In this document: in pieces, positions 1-5,983 of the stretch | Layout of the letters: each line of letters opens with the position of its first letter | How positions within the stretch are numbered: the stretch's first letter is position 1 | Source of the DNA: Microbacteriaceae bacterium | GTDB lineage: Bacteria; Actinomycetota; Actinomycetes; Actinomycetales; Microbacteriaceae | Assembly: GCA_022701925.1 (NCBI GenBank) | Contig: JAKONM010000212.1 | Coordinates: 1 to 7,980, forward strand | Direction: 5' to 3' | DNA length: 7,980 nucleotides | The notes under the pieces: generated by a model | Databases searched by the model: none | What the model was told of the DNA's origin: nothing | Seen by the model: the letters and a program-made list of their open reading frames with translations, nothing else | Program-made: the position numbers and the translations under genes

Positions 1-2
1 CG

Positions 3-119
3 ACCTTCGTCGACATCGCCGCCGACTCGCGGTTCGCTGGTCCGCGACCGTCGTTCGCGCGTCCGAAAACCCGTCAATCTCCCCGACGCCACGTGGAGGT
101 TCGTGACACGAGTTCCTGA
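3..119 (+). CDS. Possible 3' end of a gene entering from the left edge (partial)
   Basis: One reading frame is open from the left edge to a TGA at 117-119. Its first eleven codons (peptide TFVDIAADSRF) all end in G or C, as real genes here do, but the third-position bias fades afterwards. I recognise no family. It may be the tail of an upstream gene or a chance open stretch, and its end overlaps repeat copy A. Only the left neighbour sequence would decide. Confidence 0.2.
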   Translation, partial: TFVDIAADSRFAGPRPSFARPKTRQSPRRHVEVRDTSS

Positions 120-174
120 CATCCAGCGGCCCAGCGCGTCGTGTCCAACAGGGGAGTGCCTGGAAAATGATCGT
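104..174 (+). repeat. Dispersed repeat, copy A (most diverged)
   Basis: Two blocks resemble copy C. TGACACGAGTTCCTGACATCCA (about 104-125, read as two joined halves) matches the C core at roughly 16 of 22 positions. CTGGAAAATGATCGT at 160-174 matches C's CTGGAAAAAGATCGT at 14 of 15. The blocks are about 20 bp further apart than in C, so A carries an insertion or is heavily decayed. It lies beyond the 3' end of the TDT transporter gene. Homology with B and C is likely for the distal block and weaker for the rest. Confidence 0.45.
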
Positions 175-300
175 AGTTAGACAGTCGAGTGCCTATGGAG
201 GTTCTCCACAAGCCGAGGGCTGCGTCGAGAGCCTGGGGAGGTCCGCTGACGGCCGGCGAGGCGGACGAACGGCTGGTCGTGTCACTGTCAGCGGGGAAGG
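120..300. other. Intergenic stretch downstream of the transporter, no gene seen
   Basis: Apart from repeat copy A, I see no convincing gene. The open frames crossing it lack codon bias, lack a plausible ribosome site, or are antisense shadows of the transporter. A possible weak hairpin lies at its right end and is listed separately. Confidence 0.5.
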
Positions 301-311
301 TCAACCCGCTG
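289..311 (-). terminator. Weak inverted repeat at the transporter stop codon
   Basis: CAGCGGG (289-295) and CCCGCTG (305-311) are perfect 7-bp arms around a 9-nt loop that contains the transporter stop codon. There is no T-run after it on the minus strand, so it would be an atypical terminator. It could also be chance in GC-rich DNA. Confidence 0.2.
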
Positions 312-1458
312 TGGGTGGGGCGAGGAGGATGCCGCGGATGACTGAGCCGTGGAAGGTGCGGGTCGCGACGGTGAGCCACGCCGCGACGAGGCCGACGTAG
401 TAGAGGCCGGCGAGGACCTGCACGGCGATCAGGCCGGAGTGGAGAGCGAGGCCGTTGAGGCCGGTCACGCACGTGCCGACCGGGAAGGTGAAGGACCACC
501 AGGTCAGGCTGAAGGGCAGGTGCTCGCGGGCGGTGCGGATCGTGATGAGGCCGGCGATGGTGGTCCAGAGCAGGGCGAAGCCGAGCATCGCGAAGCCGTA
601 GACGAGCGCCACGACCAGCAGCCCGTGGGCGATCGAGGCACCGACGACGGGTCCGGCGTTGCCGGCGAGGAGGTTCACGGCCGTGATCGACTGCCCGACG
701 GGCCCGAGCACGATCCAGAGCGTCGGCACCATCGCGGCGGCGCCGATCTTGTGCTGCGCGAGGCGGTTCCAGATCAGGGTGATGACGACGATCGAGGTGA
801 GCAGGCTGAGGCCGAACATGCCGTAGCAGGCCCAGAGCAGCGTCTCCCGCACCTGCCCGGCGGCCGCGTAGGGCAGCAGCAGTGCACCTGTCGACGCCGA
901 CACCATGGGCGGGACGATGGGCATCAGCCAGCCGCCGAAGGCCGCGTCGGGCTTGTTCTCGTGGCGGGTGAAGGCGAGGTACGGGATGAGCACGGCGCTG
1001 CCCAGCCCGAGGAGCGTGCCGATCGTCCAGAGAACCCAGTCGATGCCGACTGCCCTGGGCAGGCCGATCCAGTCCTTGCCGAGCAGCAGTGTGCCGGCGC
1101 CGACGGTGAGGATCGCCATCGGGGGAGCGCCGTAGAAGTGCGAGATCACCGGGTTGAGGTGGTGCCGGCTCGCGGTTGACCGGTAGCGGATCCAGTGCAG
1201 CACCGTCGCGACCGTCAGCGCGACCAGCAGGGCGGCGGCGATCGCCCACACGATCGTCGCGCCGGTGCGGAGGCCTGGGAACTGCAGCGGAAGGGTGGCT
1301 GCCGCGTTCGCGACGATGCCGGTGCCCATGATCGAGGCGAACCAGTTCGGGGTGAGGTTCGAGACGATCTGGCCGGGGTGCTCGAGCTGCTGGAAGAACC
1401 GACGCTCGGGCGCAGCGTCCGCGCCAGTGCCCGGGTGAACGAGTGTCGAGGTCGGCAT
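301..1458 (-). CDS. TDT-family transporter (TehA/SLAC1-like anion or dicarboxylate/sulfite exporter type)
   Basis: 385-residue integral membrane protein with about ten hydrophobic segments, the usual size and layout of the tellurite-resistance/dicarboxylate transporter (TDT) family. The first membrane segment carries the typical NLTPNWFASIMGTGIVAN stretch (about residues 34-51), in which the family keeps a Pro, Trp/Phe and MGTG core. Family members move small anions across the inner membrane: malate, sulfite (yeast Ssu1), or tellurite resistance and anion conductance for TehA. The substrate here cannot be read from sequence. I chose ATG 1458 because the frame upstream runs antisense through the regulator gene and has no transporter character. 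A GGGAG lies 12 nt before it, which is long. It is divergent from a LysR regulator that probably controls it. Confidence is high for family and low for substrate. Confidence 0.9.
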   Translation of the reverse strand: MPTSTLVHPGTGADAAPERRFFQQLEHPGQIVSNLTPNWFASIMGTGIVANAAATLPLQFPGLRTGATIVWAIAAALLVALTVATVLHWIRYRSTASRHHLNPVISHFYGAPPMAILTVGAGTLLLGKDWIGLPRAVGIDWVLWTIGTLLGLGSAVLIPYLAFTRHENKPDAAFGGWLMPIVPPMVSASTGALLLPYAAAGQVRETLLWACYGMFGLSLLTSIVVITLIWNRLAQHKIGAAAMVPTLWIVLGPVGQSITAVNLLAGNAGPVVGASIAHGLLVVALVYGFAMLGFALLWTTIAGLITIRTAREHLPFSLTWWSFTFPVGTCVTGLNGLALHSGLIAVQVLAGLYYVGLVAAWLTVATRTFHGSVIRGILLAPPTAG

Positions 1459-1466
1459 CCGATCAC

Positions 1467-1517
1467 TGTGCTCCCGGATCGACTCGCGCGATACGGGCCG
1501 TTGATTGGGGGAGCACA
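1467..1517. promoter_or_regulatory. Candidate LysR operator in the divergent intergenic region
   Basis: TGTGCTCCC (1467-1475) and GGGAGCACA (1509-1517) form a perfect 9-bp inverted repeat. The arm centres are 42 bp apart, about four helical turns. The pair sits between the divergent transporter and regulator genes, close to both starts. LysR-type regulators usually bind as tetramers to two spaced sites in such regions. Read outwards, each arm places GGGAG 12-14 nt before a possible start (ATG 1458 on minus, GTG 1528 on plus), so the arms may instead, or also, act as ribosome sites. Confidence 0.5.
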
Positions 1518-1545
1518 ATGTCTTGTTGTGGAGCGTCGTCGGTTC

Positions 1546-2451
1546 GTGGATGGGCTTGTGGATCTCGTCACGTTCGAGCTGCTCGAGCAGGTCGCCGACC
1601 GAGGCACGGTTACCGCCGCGGCGGCTGCGATGGGCATCACTCAGCAGGCCGCGTCCGCACGGCTGGCCCGCGCCGAGCAGGCCCTCGGCGTGCGTCTCGT
1701 CACCCGAGCCGTCACCGGCGCCACCCTCACCGAACACGGCGGCATGGTGCTGGAGTGGGCCACGCCGGTGCTCGAGGCGGCGCGGCGTGCGGAGATCTCA
1801 CTCGAAGCGCTGCGCAACCAGGACTCCTCCGTTGTCATCGCCGCCTCACAGACGATTGCGGAGTACCCGCTGCCCGGCTGGTTGCAGACACTGCGTGCGA
1901 CGACACCAGCGGTCCAGGTCCGGCTGATCTCCGGCAACAGCGCCGAGGTCGTCGAGCAGGTGCGTCGGGGAGCTGCCGCGCTCGGGTTCATCGAACGCCC
2001 CGAAGTCCCGAAGGACCTCCGCTCCGCACAGGTCGGCACAGACGAGCTCGCGGTCGTGACCGCACCCGATCACCCGTGGGCCGGACGCACCATCTCTCCG
2101 GACCGACTGGCGGGCACCCCGCTGGTGATCCGAGAGCAGGGCTCGGGAACACGAGCGACGCTGGAGGGCTGGCTCGAGCGCGAAGGACTGAGTCTGAGCG
2201 TCCCCGCCGCGGAACTGACCACCGCTTCCGCGATCAGGGCCGCGGCGCGCTCCGGGGTCGCACCTGCGGTGCTGTCGATCCGTGCGGTCGAAGACGAAAT
2301 CGCCCTCGGAAATCTTGCCAGGACGCGCATCGACGGCCCGGAGATCCGCCGCCCCTTCACGGCCTTGTGGTCCGTCGTCGGGCTCGATCCGACCGCGCGT
2401 CTCCTCATCGACACGGCGATCGCAGCCGAGACCTCCCGCTCTCACCGCTGA
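1546..2451 (+). CDS. LysR-type transcriptional regulator
   Basis: About 301 residues, the normal LysR length. An N-terminal winged helix-turn-helix spans about residues 8-66 (GTVTAAAAAMGITQQAASAR, then LARAEQALGVRLVTR). The effector-binding domain (about 90-295) has recognisable family stretches: IAASQTIAEYPLPGWL, SAEVVEQVRRGAAALGFIE, ELAVVTAPDHPW, GTPLVIREQGSGTR and AVLSIRAVE. The start is uncertain. GTG 1546 follows a GGAG 12 nt upstream. GTG 1558 would give a very typical N-terminus (MDLVTFELL) with a weak GGATGGG. GTG 1528 sits behind GGGGGAG at 14 nt. All three lie within ten codons of each other. It is divergent from the TDT transporter, a common LysR arrangement, so it probably controls that gene and itself through the dyad between them. 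The inducer is unknown. Confidence 0.9.
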   Translation: MDGLVDLVTFELLEQVADRGTVTAAAAAMGITQQAASARLARAEQALGVRLVTRAVTGATLTEHGGMVLEWATPVLEAARRAEISLEALRNQDSSVVIAASQTIAEYPLPGWLQTLRATTPAVQVRLISGNSAEVVEQVRRGAAALGFIERPEVPKDLRSAQVGTDELAVVTAPDHPWAGRTISPDRLAGTPLVIREQGSGTRATLEGWLEREGLSLSVPAAELTTASAIRAAARSGVAPAVLSIRAVEDEIALGNLARTRIDGPEIRRPFTALWSVVGLDPTARLLIDTAIAAETSRSHR

Positions 2452-2482
2452 TCGCAAGCGAGCTCGAGCGCCAGCGCGACCC

Positions 2483-2628
2483 GAGTTGCGCCACCACCAC
2501 TCAGTCCTGGACATCCTGCTGGCAGCGGTCGTGGTGACGATGTGCGACCACGATTCGCCGCGCACCTCCTGGCGATCTTCGTCAGAGCCGTGCTGCTCTC
2601 GGCGATCCTCGCTCTCCTCCCGAGACCC
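2483..2628 (+). pseudogene. Frameshifted remnant of a paralogue of the membrane protein at 4130-4618
   Basis: One frame reads LRHHHSVLDILLAAVVVTMCDHD up to 2554. The next frame continues AAHLLAIFVRAVLLSAILALLPRP to 2628. Joined, they match residues about 97-149 of the intact protein at 4130-4618 (LRCQHRVAVTVLTAALLAVGVTMYDHG, then VTVHLTAIFLNAVLLAATLALLVGRP). The DNA also matches, for example GTGACGATGT and GCCGTGCTGCT. Between the GACCAC codons and the following CAC the remnant has 11 nt where the intact gene has 15, a net loss of four bases that explains the frame change. The first two thirds of the gene are gone and the LysR stop lies just upstream. This is a dead copy, probably from an older duplication of the lgt-linked module. 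Confidence 0.75.
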
Positions 2629-2680
2629 GCACTGCGGGTCGTCCCGCCGCTCAGATCCGCCGAAGCCGGCGTCAGAACGC

Positions 2681-2768
2681 CATGTCGGAAACGGTCCGCC
2701 AGTTTCTCGACAGCGCGCAGCTGACGTGAGTCCCCGGCTGTCGAGCTGCCCTCCTCCGGAGAACGATC
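2681..2768 (+). repeat. Dispersed repeat, copy B
   Basis: Aligns without a gap to copy C (6653-6740, constant offset 3972) at roughly two thirds identity, including CAGTTTCT, GCTGAC, TGAGT and CTGTC. The first part encodes MSETVRQFLDSAQLT followed by TGA (2682-2729), against MTETEPQFLNTGGLT and TGA in C. Differences are mostly conservative (S/T, D/N) or silent, which suggests descent from a coding 3' end. A dyad follows the stop: GCAGCT+GAC pairs with GTC+AGCTGC (one bulged G). It sits between the membrane-protein remnant and lgt. Confidence 0.65.
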
Positions 2769-2809
2769 CAATCGTGTGCAGAGCCGGGGGTCAGTGCCGC
2801 AGCCTGCAA

Positions 2810-2835
2810 CAGTGCTCCGCTGGCGGAGGACACTG
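2810..2835 (+). promoter_or_regulatory. Hairpin covering the Shine-Dalgarno-like stretch before lgt
   Basis: CAGTG+CTCCGC (2810-2820) pairs with GCGGAG+CACTG (2823-2828 and 2831-2835), leaving a 2-nt loop and a 2-nt bulge, 11 base pairs in all. The right arm and bulge contain GGAGGA (2825-2830), the only strong purine-rich site before the lgt start, although 13 nt away. It could mask that site or act as a processing or termination hairpin. No T-run follows. Confidence 0.4.
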
Positions 2836-2843
2836 AGTGAATC

Positions 2844-3800
2844 ATGATGATGCAGCCGATGAGCATTCCGAGCCCGCCGTCGGCCTGGGCGCAGTTCCAG
2901 GTCGGCCCGCTCACTGTGCACACGTACGCGCTGTGCATCCTCGCCGGGATCATCTTCGCGGTGCTGATCACCGGTGCGCGGCTCCGCCGTCGTGGTGCTC
3001 CGAGCGGGCTGGCCGTCGACGCGGCGATCTGGGCCGTGCCGCTCGGGATCATCGTCGCCCGGCTGTATCACGTGGTCACTCACCCCGGCGACTACTTCGC
3101 GGTCGGGGACGACGTGTGGAACGTGTTCGCGATCTGGGATGGTGGCAACGCGATCTACGGTGCCGAGATCGGGGGCGCGGTCGGCTTGTGGATCGCGTGC
3201 CGCCGCGCGGGGGTGCGGTTCCTCTCGTTCGCCGATGCACTCGCGCCGGCGCTGCTCGTCGCCCAGGCCACCGGCCGACTCGGGAACTGGTTCAACCACG
3301 AGCTGTTCGGCCTGCCGACGACGCTGCCGTGGGGCTTGCAGATCGAACCGTCGAACCCGAAGTTCCCCGCAGGTCTTCCGGCGGGGACGCTCTTCAGTCC
3401 GCTGTTCCTCTACGAGATCATCTGGAATCTGCTCGGCGCGCTGGTGATCGTCCTGCTCGAACAACGGGTGGCACTGCGCTGGGGGCGCGCGATCGCCGTG
3501 TACTTCATCTGGTACGGCATCGGCCGCGCTTTCCTCGAGTCGATCCGCATCGATCCGACGAGCGGTGGCTTCCTCGGCGTGCCGGACAACGAGTGGACCT
3601 CCTTCTTCCTCATCGCACTCGGGATCGTCCTGCTCGCGGTACAGCTGCGGAGACATCCTGGGCACGAAACCGATGTGCGGCGGGAGGGGAGAGGCACACT
3701 GGAACGCGACAGGGTCGGCAGTGCGGTCGCGGACAAGCCGGCGATGCAGTCTTCGGAGGCGTCGCTCGGGTCCGGTGTCGCCTCCGACACCGCGCCGTGA
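2844..3800 (+). CDS. lgt: Prolipoprotein diacylglyceryl transferase (Lgt)
   Basis: 318 residues. Lgt is the inner-membrane enzyme that moves diacylglycerol from phosphatidylglycerol to the lipobox cysteine of prelipoproteins, the first step of lipoprotein maturation. About seven membrane segments are visible. The signature GRLGNWFNHELFG spans about residues 144-156, followed by PWG at 162-164. FLYEIIWNLL (188-197) and YGIGRAFLESIR (224-235) hold the other conserved Glu and Arg residues. WDGGNAIYGAEIGG (98-111) has Tyr where E. coli Lgt has His103; from memory, actinobacterial Lgts commonly lack that His. A hydrophilic tail of about 50 residues follows the last helix, as in many actinobacterial Lgts. 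ATG 2844 is the first of three consecutive ATGs; 2847, 2850 and 2859 are alternatives. It may be an accessory copy, since it heads a small module with two downstream genes rather than lying among core genes, but the rest of the genome is not visible. Confidence 0.95.
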   Translation: MMMQPMSIPSPPSAWAQFQVGPLTVHTYALCILAGIIFAVLITGARLRRRGAPSGLAVDAAIWAVPLGIIVARLYHVVTHPGDYFAVGDDVWNVFAIWDGGNAIYGAEIGGAVGLWIACRRAGVRFLSFADALAPALLVAQATGRLGNWFNHELFGLPTTLPWGLQIEPSNPKFPAGLPAGTLFSPLFLYEIIWNLLGALVIVLLEQRVALRWGRAIAVYFIWYGIGRAFLESIRIDPTSGGFLGVPDNEWTSFFLIALGIVLLAVQLRRHPGHETDVRREGRGTLERDRVGSAVADKPAMQSSEASLGSGVASDTAP

Positions 3801-3828
3801 GCGGCACGGTCGGTTGGGCTCCTTCACG

Positions 3829-4130
3829 GTGATCGCGCTGCTGACGGTCCCCGACTGCCCCGGCGGGCAGGCCATCACCCGGCCGCTGCGTGACCTGATA
3901 CTGGAGTTGTCCAGCACGTGCGGCTGCAGGTGACAGTGATCAGCGAGCAGGAGCAGGCCGAGCAGCGCGACTTCCCCGGTTCTCCGACCGTGTGGATCGA
4001 CGGGCTCGACCCGGTGCGCTCAGACGTGCCGCCTGGTCTCGCCTGCCGGCTCTACCGCACCGACACCGGGCCCCGGCCGGACCGAGCCGATCTGCGCCGG
4101 GCTCTTGCAGCAGTGGCAGGAGCGGACTGA
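3829..4130 (+). pseudogene. Thioredoxin-fold-like small protein, split by a frameshift
   Basis: The frame from GTG 3829 reads MIALLTVPDCPGGQAITRPLRDLILELSST and runs to TGA at 3931-3933. The overlapping frame from 3918 continues VRLQVTVISEQEQAEQRDFPGSPTVWIDGLDPV and later GLACRLYRT, ending at 4130. Together they match, from memory, the layout of a small actinobacterial thioredoxin-like family of about 100 residues: strand with LTVPDCP, helix, strand, then GSPT-x-x-x-DG-x-DP and (S/A)CR-(L/V)-Y. The span is 302 nt, which is 100 codons plus two bases, so a one-base indel near 3907-3920 is enough. No classic CxxC is present. No slippery heptamer is evident at the join, so a real mutation or a base-call error is more likely than programmed shifting. 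If the DNA is right, the gene is probably inactive. It lies 28 nt after lgt and its stop overlaps the next start (TGATG). Confidence 0.6.
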
Positions 4131-4618
4131 TGCCGGTCGCGTTCGTCATCGCGCTGGTAGCGATCGTGCTGCTGCTGGCGGTCGTGCGCCTGACAGTGCC
4201 CTCGCTCCCGTTGCGTCCGATCGCGGTCAGTCCGACCCGGTGGGAGGCCGTCGCGGTGCTGGTCGGCCTGGTCGGGCTGCTGCTGCACTGCACGGCGATG
4301 TTCAACCGCGCCGTCCTGGCCGTCGTCCCCGGCAGCAGCACCTACATCAGCGCTGTGAACGCCATGGCCGCCCCCAGCGTCCTGCTCTACGTCGTGCCCG
4401 CAGTCCTGGTGCTGCTCGGACTGCGCTGCCAGCACCGAGTCGCCGTGACCGTGCTGACGGCGGCACTGCTCGCCGTCGGGGTGACGATGTACGACCACGG
4501 CCCCGTGACGGTGCATCTCACAGCGATCTTCCTCAACGCCGTGCTGCTGGCCGCGACCCTCGCCCTCCTCGTCGGCCGTCCACGCGACCCACACCGATCC
4601 GGCACGTCCGCCCGCTGA
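4130..4618 (+). CDS. Five-helix integral membrane protein of unknown function
   Basis: 162 residues, with hydrophobic segments at about 3-20, 39-55, 80-97, 104-120 and 127-147 and a short charged C-terminus. I do not recognise the family. Possible functional points are H53/C54 at the end of helix 2 (LLHCTAMFNR), a conserved-looking CQHR (100-103), and YDHGP (121-125) between helices 4 and 5. ATG 4130 shares its A with the stop of the preceding thioredoxin-like frame (TGATG) and has AGGAG 7 nt upstream, so translation is probably coupled. A decayed relative lies at 2483-2628 and keeps the TM(Y/C)DH stretch. Being tied to lgt and the thioredoxin-like gene, a role in envelope or redox/metal stress is possible but unproven. 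Confidence 0.8.
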   Translation: MPVAFVIALVAIVLLLAVVRLTVPSLPLRPIAVSPTRWEAVAVLVGLVGLLLHCTAMFNRAVLAVVPGSSTYISAVNAMAAPSVLLYVVPAVLVLLGLRCQHRVAVTVLTAALLAVGVTMYDHGPVTVHLTAIFLNAVLLAATLALLVGRPRDPHRSGTSAR

Positions 4619-4760
4619 GCGCGGCCGGCACAGCCCGAGCGCATCCTCCTGCGGAGGGAATCCGACCGGCGGGTGAACCGGAGAGGCTGCTGATGCGTAC
4701 ACCTGGATAGGTGCCGCGAGACGAGCGGTACCCGATCCCGATGAAGAGAGCGAGTACCCC
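4619..4760 (+). promoter_or_regulatory. Leader region of the secreted protein-sigma-anti-sigma operon
   Basis: Contains CCTCC (4645-4649) pairing with GGAGG (4653-4657) across a TGC loop, a compact hairpin 27 nt after the previous stop. GCATCC (4641-4646) and CCGACC (4662-4667), 15 nt apart, loosely resemble the SigK-type CCATCC / CCGAAT pair known from mycobacteria; spacing and match are imperfect. A five-codon frame MRTPG (ATG 4693, TAG 4708-4710) has GGAGAGG at 6 nt and could be a leader peptide or chance. The real gene start at 4761 has only a loose GAGAGCGAG before it. Confidence 0.35.
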
Positions 4761-5429
4761 ATGAACCGCACCCGACGCACCCTGCTCGGCGGAGCCGCTG
4801 CCCTGGCCCTGATCGGACTGGCCGCCCCCGCCGCGCTGGCCGCACCCGCGCACAACACCCACCACCCCAAGCACTCCCCGGTGGGCGTGCGGATCCTCAC
4901 CCCGACCCCCGGCTCGAACGCCGGCACCGGAGGCAAGGGCTGGATGGTCGACCTGGTCGCGGTCTACCCGAGCGTGAAGGCGTCCGGCTTCACCGGCCCG
5001 CAGCTCACCGGCCCGGCCGCGCACGCCGACACCGCCCCGTTCCCGGGCGCGTTCTCCACCGGCGCCGACGAGCACCTGCCCGGTCTGGTCGTGCTCGGCT
5101 CCACCACCAACGCGACCCTGCCCGGGTTCAGCGGCCCCGGCACGAACCTGGCGAACCTGTTCAACCTCACCTCCCAGATCGACAAGCAGAAGCACTTCGT
5201 CGCGATCCAGGACTCATGGATCGTCGGGGCCCCGATCCTCGGTTCGAACGTGAACACCACCCTCACCGTCGCGATCATCAAGGACCGCAACCACGACGGG
5301 ATCTACAACGACGCCCCCGCAACGGTGCCGGACGCGAACCACGACGGCCGCATCACCGCCACCGACGTGCGCGCGCTCGGCGTCGCCGGCTCGATCAAGA
5401 CCGTCCGACTGCACCTGGCCGGCGAGTGA
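4761..5429 (+). CDS. Secreted protein with two EF-hand-like calcium loops
   Basis: 222 residues. The N-terminus MNRTRRTLLGG with a hydrophobic core to about residue 22 and ALA at 25-27 is an export signal. The paired Arg make Tat export possible, but the motif is not a perfect SRRxFLK. The start of the mature protein is His-rich (HNTHHPKH, about 31-38). The body has no family I can name. Near the end are DRNHDGIYND and DANHDGRITATD (about residues 174-200), two loops of the DxNxDG type seen in EF-hand and dockerin repeats, which suggests Ca2+ binding. Its TGA overlaps the GTG of the sigma gene (GTGA), so the three genes form an operon and this protein is probably a target or partner of the sigma system. 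ATG 4761 is the only start that gives a signal peptide. Confidence 0.85.
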   Translation: MNRTRRTLLGGAAALALIGLAAPAALAAPAHNTHHPKHSPVGVRILTPTPGSNAGTGGKGWMVDLVAVYPSVKASGFTGPQLTGPAAHADTAPFPGAFSTGADEHLPGLVVLGSTTNATLPGFSGPGTNLANLFNLTSQIDKQKHFVAIQDSWIVGAPILGSNVNTTLTVAIIKDRNHDGIYNDAPATVPDANHDGRITATDVRALGVAGSIKTVRLHLAGE

Positions 5430-5983
5430 GCCCCCGTGGAGCGGCCGGCGACCCCGACGGTCGCTCCACGGACCACCCCGCCCGCCGCGATGCCGACCAG
5501 CTCGGGCAGCTGTACGACGCCCACGCCGCGGCGGTGCTCTCCTTCATCCGCCGCTACGTCCCCGACCAGCAGACCGCCGAGGACCTCACCCAAGAGACCT
5601 TCCTCCGGGTCTGGAAACGCCCCACCGCGCTGGACCCCACCGGCAACCCCCGCGCCTACCTGCTCACCACCGCCCGGAACCTGATCACCGACCGGTGGCG
5701 GTCCAAACCGCCCGAGGCCCGCCAGAGCGCCGAGGAACTCGCGCAGCTCCCAGCCACCGGCGACGACATCGACGCCGCCATGACCGGGATCCTGGTCGCC
5801 GAAGCCCTGCAACGACTGACCCCGGACCACCGTGCCGTCGTGCAGCTGCTGTTCTACGACGGCTGGACAGTCACCGAGACCGCGACCCTGCTCGCGACCC
5901 CACCCGGGACCGTCAAGTCCCGCAGCTACTACGCCCTCAAAGCCCTCCGCACCGCCCTCGATGAACTCGGAGTCACCCGATGA
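5426..5983 (+). CDS. ECF-type RNA polymerase sigma factor (SigK-like)
   Basis: 185 residues. Region 2 spans about residues 27-92: LYDAHAAAVLSFIRRYV, the core-binding stretch TAEDLTQETFLRVWKRP (50-66), and ARNLITDRWR (83-92), which contacts the -10. Region 4 covers about 122-180, with LTPDHRAVVQLLFYDGWTVTETATLL followed by TPPGTVKSR, the helix-turn-helix that reads the -35. The start is GTG 5426, the only usual start codon in this frame close enough; it overlaps the stop of the secreted protein gene by four bases. The gene ends in ATGA shared with the anti-sigma gene. Such sigma factors are held inactive by the membrane anti-sigma factor and often drive their own operon. The first 20 codons include an unusual strong hairpin. 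Confidence 0.92.
   Translation: MSPRGAAGDPDGRSTDHPARRDADQLGQLYDAHAAAVLSFIRRYVPDQQTAEDLTQETFLRVWKRPTALDPTGNPRAYLLTTARNLITDRWRSKPPEARQSAEELAQLPATGDDIDAAMTGILVAEALQRLTPDHRAVVQLLFYDGWTVTETATLLATPPGTVKSRSYYALKALRTALDELGVTR
5434..5471 (+). promoter_or_regulatory. Perfect 10-bp hairpin inside the start of the sigma gene
   Basis: CCGTGGAGCG (5434-5443) and CGCTCCACGG (5462-5471) are perfect inverted arms around 18 nt that can add a small CCG/CGG stem. It begins five bases after the stop of the secreted protein gene, at codons 3-16 of the sigma frame. It could reduce read-through or slow translation, so that the secreted protein is made in excess over the sigma factor. No T-run follows. Confidence 0.4.

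Noticed and set aside
349..1179. Plus-strand frame opposite the transporter
   Set aside because: Antisense to a well-recognised membrane protein. The product is full of Glu, Gly and Arg with no domain, typical of an antisense shadow.
74..1249. Long minus-strand frame of 391 codons, rich in Arg and Ala
   Set aside because: It is a second frame through the TDT transporter. Its composition (Arg/Pro/His runs) is that of a frame shadow in GC-rich DNA, with no family resemblance.
1518..1560. ATG 1518 with a GGGGGAG upstream as start of a cysteine-containing small protein (MSCCGASS)
   Set aside because: That frame runs as a shadow through the LysR gene with Arg-rich composition; the ribosome-like site belongs to the divergent dyad.
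2442..3917. Minus-strand frame of 491 codons opposite lgt
   Set aside because: Lgt on the plus strand has all family motifs. The antisense product is Arg/Asp/Glu-rich with no recognisable domain.
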